Part shown: positions 18,287-26,281 of the stretch, piece by piece
Numbering within the stretch: position 1 is the first letter of the stretch
How the letters are laid out: every line of letters starts with the position of its first letter
NCBI RefSeq assembly: GCF_020595055.1
Contig: NZ_JAJDOO010000014.1
Span: forward strand, 62,001 to 126,000
Length of the DNA: 64,000 nt
From: Desulfosporosinus shakirovi
GTDB taxonomy: Bacteria; Bacillota; Desulfitobacteriia; Desulfitobacteriales; Desulfitobacteriaceae
Reading direction: 5' to 3'
Program-made: the position numbers and the translations under genes
Notes under the pieces: model-generated
What the model was told of the DNA's origin: nothing
The model's database searches: none
Seen by the model: the letters and a program-made list of their open reading frames with translations, nothing else

Positions 18287-19168
18287 TTAATGTTTTGTTT
18301 GCTCCGCAAATTCACGCAGTCCATCTATTCCGATTCGGTCAATGAGACGTCCAATCCGTTCTTGTGGCTTGGCATTTTCTTTATAATACGAAATGACCGC
18401 ATCCATAACCGATAATACTTGCTCCCTCTGCAAATTTTCCAAAAGGATATTACCCGGTCTTGGCTTAACTCCGCCATTTCCGCCTACATACAAATGATAT
18501 CCTTTGCTAGTACCCATCAATCCTAAATCGACCGAAGCTGAGTCTGTACATTTATTGGGACAACCGGCAACCCCGATTTTAAATTTAGAGGGTAACTGCA
18601 TGCCATGATAACGTTTATCAATTTCCACCCCTAGAGATAGTGTTTCTTGCAGACCTCTTTTACAAAAAGTATCGCCTGGGCAAACTTTTACACTTCGCAC
18701 ACATAATCCGACAGCATGTCCAGGGTCCATGCCAAGTTCATCCCAGATTTTAGGGACATCCTCGGGTTTTAGTCCAACGATAGCGATACGCTGAGCAGAA
18801 GTCACCTTAATTGCTTGGGCATGATATTTTTCAGAGACATCAGCTATCTTACGCAGGATTTCCGGAGTCGCAACACCAGCCGGTATATGAGGAGCAATTG
18901 AATAAGTTTTCTTATCCATTTGCAAAATTCCTCCCGCTGGTTGAGCTTTTGCAGCAGCCTCCGCCGACATCTCGCCTTGTTCCACAGAATTTACTTTTGC
19001 CAACAAGACATTAGGATCTAAATTATGCATTTGTGCTGCATTGGCCAGAGTTTCATTGACTGAAAAAGCACACCCTAAACAGTGTAATCCTAATTCCTGC
19101 ATTGCTTCTGCTGTTTTTGGATTGGAGGACATTATGTCTTTTAATTTCATATCTAGTGTAAAGCGCAT
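18287..19168 (-). CDS. DUF1858 redox-disulfide domain fused to a siroheme/[4Fe-4S] reductase half
   Basis: 293 residues. Residues about 1-62 match the hybrid-cluster-protein-associated redox disulfide domain (DUF1858), with HCLGC at 29-33. Residues about 85-293 resemble one nitrite/sulfite reductase repeat: ferredoxin-like half, then C163-PGDTF-C169 and C203-PNK-C207, the Cx5C/Cx3C pattern that binds the [4Fe-4S] cluster coupled to siroheme. The second repeat of full-size reductases is absent, like small assimilatory-type sulfite reductases of sulfate reducers. ATG follows TAGGAGT. Forms an operon with the small CxxC protein upstream. Substrate (sulfite, nitrite, other) is inference. Confidence 0.85.
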   Translation of the reverse strand: MRFTLDMKLKDIMSSNPKTAEAMQELGLHCLGCAFSVNETLANAAQMHNLDPNVLLAKVNSVEQGEMSAEAAAKAQPAGGILQMDKKTYSIAPHIPAGVATPEILRKIADVSEKYHAQAIKVTSAQRIAIVGLKPEDVPKIWDELGMDPGHAVGLCVRSVKVCPGDTFCKRGLQETLSLGVEIDKRYHGMQLPSKFKIGVAGCPNKCTDSASVDLGLMGTSKGYHLYVGGNGGVKPRPGNILLENLQREQVLSVMDAVISYYKENAKPQERIGRLIDRIGIDGLREFAEQTKH

Positions 19169-19179
19169 CTACTCAACTC

Positions 19180-19326
19180 CTAACCATGAATAAGCATTGG
19201 CAAACAACGCGTACATACATGTTTTTCTTCACCTTGATGAGCATAAGTCAATATAGGAGCTAATTCGCTTGTAGTTCCACAATGATCGCACTCCATCTCA
19301 GGAGTTTCTTTTTTAACGTCTGCCAT
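19180..19326 (-). CDS. Small double-CxxC (zinc-ribbon-like) protein, 48 residues
   Basis: Short gene with AAGGAGGT in ideal position before ATG 19326. The product has two CxxC knuckles, MECDHCGTT and HVCTRCLPM, separated by about 24 residues, so it likely binds one Zn or Fe. It ends 11 bases before the siroheme-type reductase gene, so the two are probably co-translated and functionally linked. No known family recognised. Confidence 0.75.
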   Translation of the reverse strand: MADVKKETPEMECDHCGTTSELAPILTYAHQGEEKHVCTRCLPMLIHG

Positions 19327-19570
19327 TGAAATAACCTCCTTCTTCATGATCATAGATTAACATGCCTGCCATCGCTTAAGTGTGACCTAAAACACATTTC
19401 TGAGTGTATTTAAGCACGCTCCAAAGTAAACCTATTTCAGCCTCAGTTTAAACCAATGTTCGACAAACTATGCAATGACTTGTACTTATTCTTTAATCTG
19501 ATCAATGATCCAACTAATACCTTAATAAGTTTTCGTTATGAATTCATCTATCTCAAACTTATAATTCGAG

Positions 19571-19604
19571 AAACACGGTGTACCCAATGAGGTACACCGT
19601 GTTT
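19571..19604. terminator. Strong symmetric hairpin, probable terminator
   Basis: Perfect 14-base stem (AAACACGGTGTACC) with 6-base loop; T tracts are short on both sides. Lies between the small membrane protein gene and the promoter region of the CxxC operon. The 19327-19570 stretch otherwise shows no gene. Confidence 0.6.
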
Positions 19605-19634
19605 CAAACTATTTCCTTATAACTAAGTCAAAAT

Positions 19635-19763
19635 TCAGTTGGTAAACAGATATAATATTAACCCAATAGCTAAGTAGACAATACCCACATATAAGCGTAA
19701 AGGGGCTTTACTCACTTGAGTACTTGAACTCATACTGTTATAAGGTCTAAACTGACCCTCCAT
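19635..19763 (-). CDS. Small C-terminal-anchored membrane protein, 42 residues
   Basis: ATG at 19763 with a G-rich ribosome binding site (GGGGGGGATCAAG) overlaps the last codons of the upstream gene in another frame. The product has a polar Ser-rich N-terminus and one hydrophobic helix at the C-terminus (LYVGIVYLAIGLILYLF). Not recognised; coupled to the upstream membrane-anchored protein. Confidence 0.6.
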   Translation of the reverse strand: MEGQFRPYNSMSSSTQVSKAPLRLYVGIVYLAIGLILYLFTN

Positions 19764-20229
19764 CTTGATCCCCCCCAATATACGAGAGATCGTTGATCCG
19801 CTTAATTCCTTGAATTTGCCAACCCTTTTCAGTTTTAGCCAGGCTCATAGAAAATGTTACCTGCTGCACTTTTTCTAACGACGATGTCCATGAAACACGC
19901 ACAATGACATCCTGCGAACCCTCCATATCAGGATTCATAAACTCCACTTTTTGTAATGACAACATTGGATCCTTGTTCATTAGGGTCTCCCAAACCTTAA
20001 ACTCACTTTCATCCGCAGAACCCTTTGGTAAGCTTAGCAGATCGCAAGCTAAGTCAATTTGGCGCAAATCCATATATTTCCAGAATTGTTGGATTGTCTT
20101 CCTTTGAGAATTCCCGTATTGTGGATCCGCTAGAGTCGATATCACTGCTTGAGGTGTTTTCAATACGACTATTGTAATTAGACATAAGAGTGATATCCCA
20201 ATTAACCATACATAACGACTTTGACGCAT
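19747..20229 (-). CDS. Membrane-anchored protein of unknown function, NTF2/DUF4878-like
   Basis: 160 residues: N-terminal membrane helix (about 7-25) and an extracytoplasmic alpha+beta domain with VIVRVSWTSSLEKVQQVTFSM and KTEKGWQIQGIKRI, which resembles small NTF2-like lipoprotein domains, though I cannot name a family with certainty. ATG follows AAGGAGGGAAATT. Overlaps the 42-residue membrane protein downstream. Confidence 0.7.
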   Translation of the reverse strand: MRQSRYVWLIGISLLCLITIVVLKTPQAVISTLADPQYGNSQRKTIQQFWKYMDLRQIDLACDLLSLPKGSADESEFKVWETLMNKDPMLSLQKVEFMNPDMEGSQDVIVRVSWTSSLEKVQQVTFSMSLAKTEKGWQIQGIKRINDLSYIGGDQDGGSV

Positions 20230-20292
20230 AATTTCCCTCCTTGCTTGTCTCTACCATATATTCTAGGAGGGAAAAGCAAATTTCAGACCACT

Positions 20293-20358
20293 TTAACCAA
20301 AAACTTTTCTTAATACATTAAGCACGAACTCCGGTAACCGAACATAATAAATTCGCAT
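20293..20358 (-). CDS. spoVM: SpoVM-like sporulation micropeptide, 21 residues
   Basis: A 22-codon frame starts at ATG 20358 behind AAGGAGGAAGGAGACT, a very strong ribosome binding site. The product starts MRIYYVRLPEFVLNVL and ends in a short basic/hydrophobic tail. Bacillus SpoVM (26 residues) starts MKFYTIKLPKFL; the Met-basic-hydrophobic-Tyr, KLP/RLP-x-F pattern and amphipathic helix agree. SpoVM marks the convex forespore surface and anchors the spore coat via SpoIVA. Shorter at the C-terminus than Bacillus SpoVM. Context (minus strand, alone between two unknown genes) does not prove it. Confidence 0.75.
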   Translation of the reverse strand: MRIYYVRLPEFVLNVLRKVFG

Positions 20359-20437
20359 AGTCTCCTTCCTCCTTTGCATCCCATTTAATATCCATTACTC
20401 AGTGGTAATGTATGCAGACAAAGCGGGGAATGACCTT

Positions 20438-20788
20438 CTAAACGGATTGGTAATTCTTTACTGCCTCCTCGAGTTGAGCAACAAGTAAACGCTCCTCCTC
20501 AGTATTTGCTGTAAAATAAAGCCGTCCAATAATGCCGGTTATAACTTTTAGGACGTCTTCCAAAACTAACTTCTCTTTCATAGCTAATTGGGCACTGGTT
20601 TCTATCAAGGCAATTCCAAATTGATGCCCTACACCCTCCTTAATCATGCGGGTACAACTCTTTCCTAACAACCTCATGACTAAAGAAGCTTCCTGAACAT
20701 CTAGTTGACGAACTGCATCAATTGTTGTCGTTAAGCCTTGCACCATACGTAATCCCACGCTATTCCAACTTACTTGTTGATTTTCCAT
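20438..20788 (-). CDS. Conserved hypothetical protein
   Basis: 116 residues, predicted all-helical and soluble, for example VGLRMVQGLTTTIDAVRQLD. No recognised domain. Start: ATG 20788 lies 8 bases after AGGGGGG; the in-frame start at 20809 has no site. Confidence 0.65.
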   Translation of the reverse strand: MENQQVSWNSVGLRMVQGLTTTIDAVRQLDVQEASLVMRLLGKSCTRMIKEGVGHQFGIALIETSAQLAMKEKLVLEDVLKVITGIIGRLYFTANTEEERLLVAQLEEAVKNYQSV

Positions 20789-20853
20789 TAATATGTCCCC
20801 CCTAAACATTCAGTTCCCGTGCCATACTATATGCCTGAAGCGTTACAAGGGTG

Positions 20854-20890
20854 AAAAAAAGAGCAGAGAAGGTAAATACCTTCTCTGCTC
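20854..20890 (-). terminator. Strong Rho-independent terminator
   Basis: Minus strand GAGCAGAGAAGGTA pairs with TACCTTCTCTGCTC and runs into TTTTTTT. No gene ends just before it, so it must end transcripts from pssA or from the GC-rich block at 20891-21366. Confidence 0.92.
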
Positions 20891-21366
20891 TTGAGAGACT
20901 TGTCATATTTAGCTTGTAATTCTTGATTGGCAGTTCGCATTGACCCCAGACAAGACGGTCGGACCTAAATGTGCCCCCAACTCTTGTCACTAACCGAATT
21001 CACAACTAATTCATAAGCTGGACATAACTGCCCGCCCCAAAGCTAAAGCGCAGTGTGACACGAGCGCGACGTCTTTATGTAAGCAGAAAAGCAAACTTCC
21101 GTTTAGGCGACCCCGGATACGGGACAGTTTACAGGGCCCCCTCCCGCCATCATGCAGGAAGGCTAATCCGTGGGAAGACAGTGTCTTCGGGCTCTGGGGA
21201 CACCAGTCCATCCAGGGAGAATGTACACTGCCGCCAGTGAGCCAAGGCGACTCATCTGGCGGAACACTCACCACCCGTGTTCCGCCCCGCTCCCCAGAGA
21301 AAAGAGCTTAAACGGTTAGTTTTCTTTACGTCGTAAGCACCGAGCGCTGTGTCGTAAAAGTCCCCT
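20891..21366 (-). other. GC-rich structured intergenic block, candidate ncRNA or dispersed repeat
   Basis: 476 bases with no convincing gene, much richer in GC than its surroundings, especially 21020-21300. It contains several hairpins: GGCGGAACAC (21258) with GTGTTCCGCC (21277-21286); CCGCCAG (21231) with CTGGCGG (21256-21262), which competes with the first for the same bases; and GAAGACA with TGTCTTC (21174-21188). A strong minus-strand terminator follows. I see no T-box, RNase P, tmRNA, SRP or cobalamin-riboswitch signature. A 24-base part (21190-21213) resembles 47512-47535. Confidence 0.5.
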
Positions 21367-21903
21367 CTATTTTCCTAATTTCGCAACCTTAAATGTCGAA
21401 ACCATTAAAAAAGACAAAATAAACATACTGCCCAAGTAAATATACCATGGCAACATTGTTCGAAAAAACATTAACAGAGCCATAAAACCACCAGCGAAAG
21501 TAATCGGTACGCCAACAAAATAAGTCGTAATATTAAGCATGTTAAAACGAGCTAAACGTACAGCACCGCATAAAGCAAAAACTGCAGCAATACCTAACCC
21601 TGTATACCTCACGTAATCTGGCTGAGGATACAAGATTGCTTGGTAAGTAAGAATAGCAGGCGCCACCCCAAAAGAAACCAAGTCACTTAGTGAATCAAGT
21701 TCTTTACCAAAATCAGAGCTCACTGAAAGTCTGCGGGCTACCTTTCCGTCCAAACTGTCCATAAGAACAGAAAGCACAATCATAGCTGCTGCTAAAGTGT
21801 ACTGCCCTTCAATAACCCAGATCAGTGCCAGGAAACCAAACAGCAAATTTGCTAAGGTGAAGATACTTGGGATCATGCGTGCAGTAATCGGATTTTTCCT
21901 CAT
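21367..21903 (-). CDS. pssA: CDP-diacylglycerol-serine O-phosphatidyltransferase
   Basis: 178 residues, CDP-alcohol phosphatidyltransferase family. The family signature DG(x)2AR(x)8G(x)3D(x)3D is read as MDSLDGKVARRLSVSSDFGKELDSLSD (here quoted in parts: LMDSLDGKVAR, then GKELDSLSD). Several membrane helices. It makes phosphatidylserine from CDP-diacylglycerol and serine, feeding the Psd encoded immediately upstream; the two genes overlap by four bases. Confidence 0.94.
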   Translation of the reverse strand: MRKNPITARMIPSIFTLANLLFGFLALIWVIEGQYTLAAAMIVLSVLMDSLDGKVARRLSVSSDFGKELDSLSDLVSFGVAPAILTYQAILYPQPDYVRYTGLGIAAVFALCGAVRLARFNMLNITTYFVGVPITFAGGFMALLMFFRTMLPWYIYLGSMFILSFLMVSTFKVAKLGK

Positions 21904-22538
21904 TCCACACTCACCTTCCCGACTATAGTTAGTCCTCCTCGCACCTTATCTCCTTGTTTAACCATTATTTCAACATTGGTCGGCACAAAAATTTCTGTAC
22001 ATGATCCAAACTTAATCAAGCCAAATCTTTCCCCTTTGGTCATGACATCTCCTCTATCAACCCAGCACACTATGCGACGAGCAATAAATCCTGTCACTTG
22101 TGTCACTAAAATTTTCAAGTGACTATTTTCAATTCCTACAAAGTTCTTTTCATTCAGCTCCGAAGCATGGCTTTTAAAGGCGGGAATCATTTTACCCGGG
22201 CGATAGGCACGAAAAACAACTTCTCCAGCCATTGGACTGCGATTAACATGGACATTAAAAACGCTTAAGAAGATTCGAACACGAATGCTTTCTCCATTAA
22301 AGAATTGGTCCTCATAGACCCTTTCTACATCCATAACTACCCCGTCTGCAGGGGAAACTAACGTTAATTCGTCAATAGGCACTTGCCTTTCCGGGTTTCG
22401 GAAAAAAAATAAAACAAATAAAAACAGAATTCCTGGTAAAATAATAAGCCACGGCCAAACCCAATAGGCTAAAGCCGTTAGCCCTGCTAATATCGCAAGA
22501 TACATCCAACCATCGCGGGAAATGGGATATTGTTTCAC
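21900..22538 (-). CDS. psd: Phosphatidylserine decarboxylase proenzyme
   Basis: 212 residues, short (archaeal/Firmicute-type) Psd. Two N-terminal hydrophobic stretches (about 10-45), then SPADGVVMDVERV and VNVHVNRSPM-type blocks (here FNVHVNRSP). The self-cleavage site is the Ser of KFGSCTEIF near residue 178, which becomes the pyruvoyl group. Converts phosphatidylserine to phosphatidylethanolamine. Start GTG with GAGGAGG. Operon with pssA. Confidence 0.94.
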   Translation of the reverse strand: MKQYPISRDGWMYLAILAGLTALAYWVWPWLIILPGILFLFVLFFFRNPERQVPIDELTLVSPADGVVMDVERVYEDQFFNGESIRVRIFLSVFNVHVNRSPMAGEVVFRAYRPGKMIPAFKSHASELNEKNFVGIENSHLKILVTQVTGFIARRIVCWVDRGDVMTKGERFGLIKFGSCTEIFVPTNVEIMVKQGDKVRGGLTIVGKVSVE

Positions 22539-22592
22539 CTAAAAATTGACCTCCTCCTCTTGATTTACTCTAGTCTATCATTTTTAGGACGA

Positions 22593-25364
22593 TTATAAAA
22601 GCTCTTCGCTTAAATCCCTGGTATATTCCTCGATTTTTCGAAATACGAGTGCATTCTCTCCTCGAATATGGGTCCTTATTGGCAATGAACCTAAAAAGAA
22701 TCTTCCGTAATATTTTTCAATGACCCGATCATCCAGTAAGATGACGACCCCTCGATCCCCCTTAGAGCGAATCAGACGCCCGAATCCTTGTTTAAAACGA
22801 ATAACCGCTTCAGGCAAAAGGAGTTCATGGAAAGGATCCCGTCCTTGAGATTTTAGATACTCAGAGCGGGCCTCTATTAATGGCAACGAAGGAGGCCAAA
22901 ATGGAAGCTTAACCAAAATGACACAAGATAATGTATCGCCGGGAATATCTATTCCCTCCCAAAAGCTGTTAGCCCCCAAAAGAACACTCTTAGAATTCCT
23001 TTTAAAAGCTTCAAGCAACGTGCTGCGCTCACCTTGTATTCCTTGAGCCAAGGATTCAATTCCATCCTTAGCCAGTAAAGGACTCAAATACTCATACGTT
23101 TGCCGTAGCATATTGTGAGCAGTAAATAAAACCATTGTCCGACCATTCATTCGCCCTGCAACTTCAGCAATAAACTGAGCAAGTTCTATTGCCTTTTCCC
23201 CATCAGTATTTTGAAGGTTCATCCCTTTTTTAACTACAATAAATTGCATCTGTCGCTCATAGTCAAAGGGGGAATCAACCTGTGCAGTTAGAGTAGACTT
23301 TGGTAATCCAATATCTTGAAGAAAATGTTCGAATGAATTTGAGATGCTTAAGGTGGCTGACGTCAAAATGACGGAATCGAGACGTGAAAATATCTTTTCT
23401 CTTAGAATTTCACTAACTTCAATTGGAGAAGTCTTTAAATACAATCTAGAAGATTGTTCAAGCCAAGTTACTTGTTTAGGATTATTTACATTTATCGCCA
23501 GTATAAGCGTGTCTACAAATGATTGTAAGTCTCTCTGATGACCATTTAAGGTATATTTTAGTTCCTCAATCTCATCTGCGTCATCTCCACTTAGGACGCT
23601 TGTTAAACTTTCGAGGACGGTAAGCAGGCCTTTGAGTCTTCCCACTAAGTTTTCGATCTGAACGTTAAGTCCTGCCCACCAAGGTTTAACTGTATGTTGG
23701 GTAACAAATCGGAACGTTCGCTCCATTCCTAGAATCATCGACAGCAACTCGAATAATTCTTTCATCTGTTCTAAGACACTCGCACAAGTTTCAGGAACTC
23801 CCTCCAACCGTTTAGTAAATATCTCCCAGGGCACAGATGGCACACTGCTTGCAAGTGACTGCAGACGTTGTTTGGTTGTCCCATAAAAATTCATTCCGGT
23901 TGGCCGATATATATTATCAATAATTCGCGTGACATTTTCTAGACTTAGTTCAGAACCGAGGTGTTGCAGTGCCGTTTGATAGATCTGATGGGCCTCATCA
24001 ATCACTAATTGATGATATTCAGGCAAGACATTATAATCTGTTTTTAGATCCGAGAAAAGGAGTGAATGATTAACAATCAGAACATCAGACTCTTCAGCCT
24101 TTTTTCTAGCTCTAAGCAAGAAGCAAACTCCAGCTTTCGAGCACCTTCCCGGAATACAGGTTTCATTATCCGCATTTATATTTGGCCAAAGTTCCATGAG
24201 TCCAGGAACTTTCGAAAGTTCTTGGATGTCCCCCGTTAAGGTTTCTCTTAACCAAACTAGGACACTTAATACTGCCAGTTTTTGTTGGTTGCCTAATATT
24301 TCTCGATTAACTAAGCACCCTTGCCATTTTTTGAGGCAACAATAATTACTTTTCCCTTTTAGTACAGAGGTTCTAAACGAAAACGGCAACACCGCTTCTA
24401 AAATCGGAATATCCTTTTTCTGAAGTTGTTCCTGAAGTGGAATTGTATGGGTCGCTACAACGACTTTTTGACCGGTTTTTTTAGCTGACCATAGGCTTGG
24501 AATCAAATATGCAAATGATTTTCCTGTCCCAGTGCCAGCTTCAACAACAACGTGTTGTGAAGAAGAAAGCCCTTTAGCTATTAATCTTGCCATTTTCACT
24601 TGACCCGGTCTGCTTTCATAACTTGGTAAATTTTGTTCGAGGTTCCCTCCCGGAGAAAAATTGTCTACTACCCAGTCTATAGATTCCGGAATACTTGTCG
24701 ATATCTTTTCAGTGGCAAACAGGCCGTCGTCTGTAAAAGGAGTAAGAACTAGATCCGTACGGATTGGGCGGTCAGGAAAGGACATAATAATTTCTTTATG
24801 CAATTGTTCAATAAAATCTTTACCTACCCATTCCGCCATAAAGCCTTTGGCATGATTAAAAAAGCTCAAATCAAACTTCAAGCCTTTATTCCAGCAAGCT
24901 TCAAAAAGCTTCCAAGTTAACCAGGCCTTTTCTTCCGACGGATGTAGTGTTTCATCTTTTAATGGTAATGAAAGCTTATCAGCCAAGTATGACAGTTGGT
25001 AATGATGCATAGTTGGGAAAAAAACCTTGCTTAAGTCTAATGTATCCCATAAAGGTTGCTGAAAACGAACGTTTAACTTCCTTTCAAGAATAGAGAGGCA
25101 GCCCGATATTTCATGACCAACTAGAACTGCATCACCAAGAAAATTTATGATTTCTTGGTGATCACTAGATAGTAGCAACTCATTACCAAGTTTCTCTATT
25201 TGAAGATCCATATGCAATTTACCGGTTACTCCTTGTAAAAGATAACGACATGATTCGTGAATCTGTCCGTTACGAACTCGAAGTGCAGCAAATTCATTGA
25301 ATTTATCACTTTCAAGCTCCAAGTCCAATGTCTCCACATCAAAAAACACGATATCCTTATCCAC
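22593..25364 (-). CDS. dinG: DinG-type ATP-dependent helicase with N-terminal exonuclease-like domain
   Basis: 923 residues. N-terminal DEDDh exonuclease-like domain (about 1-170) followed by an XPD/DinG helicase: Walker A EAGTGTGKS, iron-sulfur cysteines NYCCLKK..GC and CIPGRCSKAGVC, DEAH box IDEAHQ, motif VI GFGRLIRSKGDRG. The exonuclease part keeps FDVET but lacks the Asp of ExoII (GHEISGC instead of HNxxFD) and the Asp of ExoIII (LHPSEEK), so it is probably inactive. Start GTG after AGAGGGG. Next genes are psd and pssA, 54 bases away. Confidence 0.92.
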   Translation of the reverse strand: MDKDIVFFDVETLDLELESDKFNEFAALRVRNGQIHESCRYLLQGVTGKLHMDLQIEKLGNELLLSSDHQEIINFLGDAVLVGHEISGCLSILERKLNVRFQQPLWDTLDLSKVFFPTMHHYQLSYLADKLSLPLKDETLHPSEEKAWLTWKLFEACWNKGLKFDLSFFNHAKGFMAEWVGKDFIEQLHKEIIMSFPDRPIRTDLVLTPFTDDGLFATEKISTSIPESIDWVVDNFSPGGNLEQNLPSYESRPGQVKMARLIAKGLSSSQHVVVEAGTGTGKSFAYLIPSLWSAKKTGQKVVVATHTIPLQEQLQKKDIPILEAVLPFSFRTSVLKGKSNYCCLKKWQGCLVNREILGNQQKLAVLSVLVWLRETLTGDIQELSKVPGLMELWPNINADNETCIPGRCSKAGVCFLLRARKKAEESDVLIVNHSLLFSDLKTDYNVLPEYHQLVIDEAHQIYQTALQHLGSELSLENVTRIIDNIYRPTGMNFYGTTKQRLQSLASSVPSVPWEIFTKRLEGVPETCASVLEQMKELFELLSMILGMERTFRFVTQHTVKPWWAGLNVQIENLVGRLKGLLTVLESLTSVLSGDDADEIEELKYTLNGHQRDLQSFVDTLILAINVNNPKQVTWLEQSSRLYLKTSPIEVSEILREKIFSRLDSVILTSATLSISNSFEHFLQDIGLPKSTLTAQVDSPFDYERQMQFIVVKKGMNLQNTDGEKAIELAQFIAEVAGRMNGRTMVLFTAHNMLRQTYEYLSPLLAKDGIESLAQGIQGERSTLLEAFKRNSKSVLLGANSFWEGIDIPGDTLSCVILVKLPFWPPSLPLIEARSEYLKSQGRDPFHELLLPEAVIRFKQGFGRLIRSKGDRGVVILLDDRVIEKYYGRFFLGSLPIRTHIRGENALVFRKIEEYTRDLSEELL

Positions 25365-25505
25365 AAATGTTGACCCCTCTCTTAATGATATTGTACACTA
25401 TTTTCAACTTTCGGACCAACAAAGCAGGATTTTTCAAAATCCATAGCGAATACTCTTTATGAATTTGAAATTCGACTATCTTTGATTAGGAAGAGGGATT
25501 CCCCA

Positions 25506-26006
25506 TTGTTGAAAAAAAGGATATCGATGTTCGGACTCAGTCTCGCGATTTTATTCGCCGGTCTTTTCCTTAACGGATGTTCTCCCAAACCCTTTTTAAC
25601 ACAAGACGGAACATATGTAATCTTGACTGTTTCTCCTTCAGGAATGACCCAATCAGAGCTGGTAGAATTACCTTGGAACACGAATATGGCGGTACTGCAA
25701 AAATTCCTCTTAGAGGCATCGTTTGTCCTGAGCGATTTACACACTCCCAATTCATTGGGAACATCTACAGAGACCCCAGTTAAAGCAACGAGAATACAAG
25801 CTAATTTCCCTCAACCAAAGCGCATGAAATTTGTAGTAGACAACAAAGTACTTACGATAGATGTACAGTCTATACAAATAGAGGTAGAAGGGGCAAATGT
25901 GGGGCAAGTTATCCTCAATCAGACAATTATATTACAGGGGATTGAAAATCCAAACCTTCAACCAGCTTTTCTGGAGTTAACAGATGCGTTGCATAAAGTG
26001 GAATAG
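25506..26006 (+). CDS. Lipoprotein of unknown function
   Basis: 166 residues with a classical lipoprotein signal (LLKKRISMFGLSLAILFAG then LFLNGC lipobox). The mature part looks beta-rich and soluble. Start: TTG at 25506 is 8 bases after GGAAGAGGG; TTG at 25482 is upstream of that site. No recognised family. Followed by a terminator, so monocistronic. Confidence 0.72.
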   Translation: MLKKRISMFGLSLAILFAGLFLNGCSPKPFLTQDGTYVILTVSPSGMTQSELVELPWNTNMAVLQKFLLEASFVLSDLHTPNSLGTSTETPVKATRIQANFPQPKRMKFVVDNKVLTIDVQSIQIEVEGANVGQVILNQTIILQGIENPNLQPAFLELTDALHKVE

Positions 26007-26036
26007 AAAGTTGCATTAATGCAACTTTTCTTTTTG
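26007..26036 (+). terminator. Terminator after lipoprotein gene
   Basis: AAAGTTGCAT with ATGCAACTTT, then TTCTTTTT. A second, weaker 9-base inverted repeat (AAAGCTTGG/CCAAGCTTT) lies at 26085-26111; nothing else was found up to 26281. Confidence 0.82.
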
Positions 26037-26281
26037 TACTGTAATACTGAAACTAGTAACACTAAACCTGGCGTTAATGCACCAAAAGCTTGGCGACTAC
26101 CCCCAAGCTTTCTTATCAAGGAGTCTATTACAAAAAAACAGCTTGAACGTCCATATTTGGATAAAGACTGCTTAACCAGAGACACTATATTTCATTAGAA
26201 ACCTATATCTTGACTATTGTTTTGCTTGACTATCATCGCTAAATCTAAAAATTTTGCAATGTGCGATAGGGGAATAAATTT

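Noticed and set aside
19381-19396. TGTGACCTAAAACACA, similar to a CRP/FNR-type site upstream of the CxxC operon
   Set aside because: One half-site is imperfect and no second copy was found; too weak to list as a feature.
20802-20990. 62-codon frame covering the terminator at 20854-20890
   Set aside because: A coding frame through a strong terminator hairpin is improbable; no ribosome binding site.
21011-21274. 87-codon minus-strand frame in the GC-rich block, with a tmRNA-like ALAL stretch
   Set aside because: Codon use is not gene-like and no ribosome binding site is seen; the tag-like string lacks the terminal AA-stop and the block lacks tmRNA ends.
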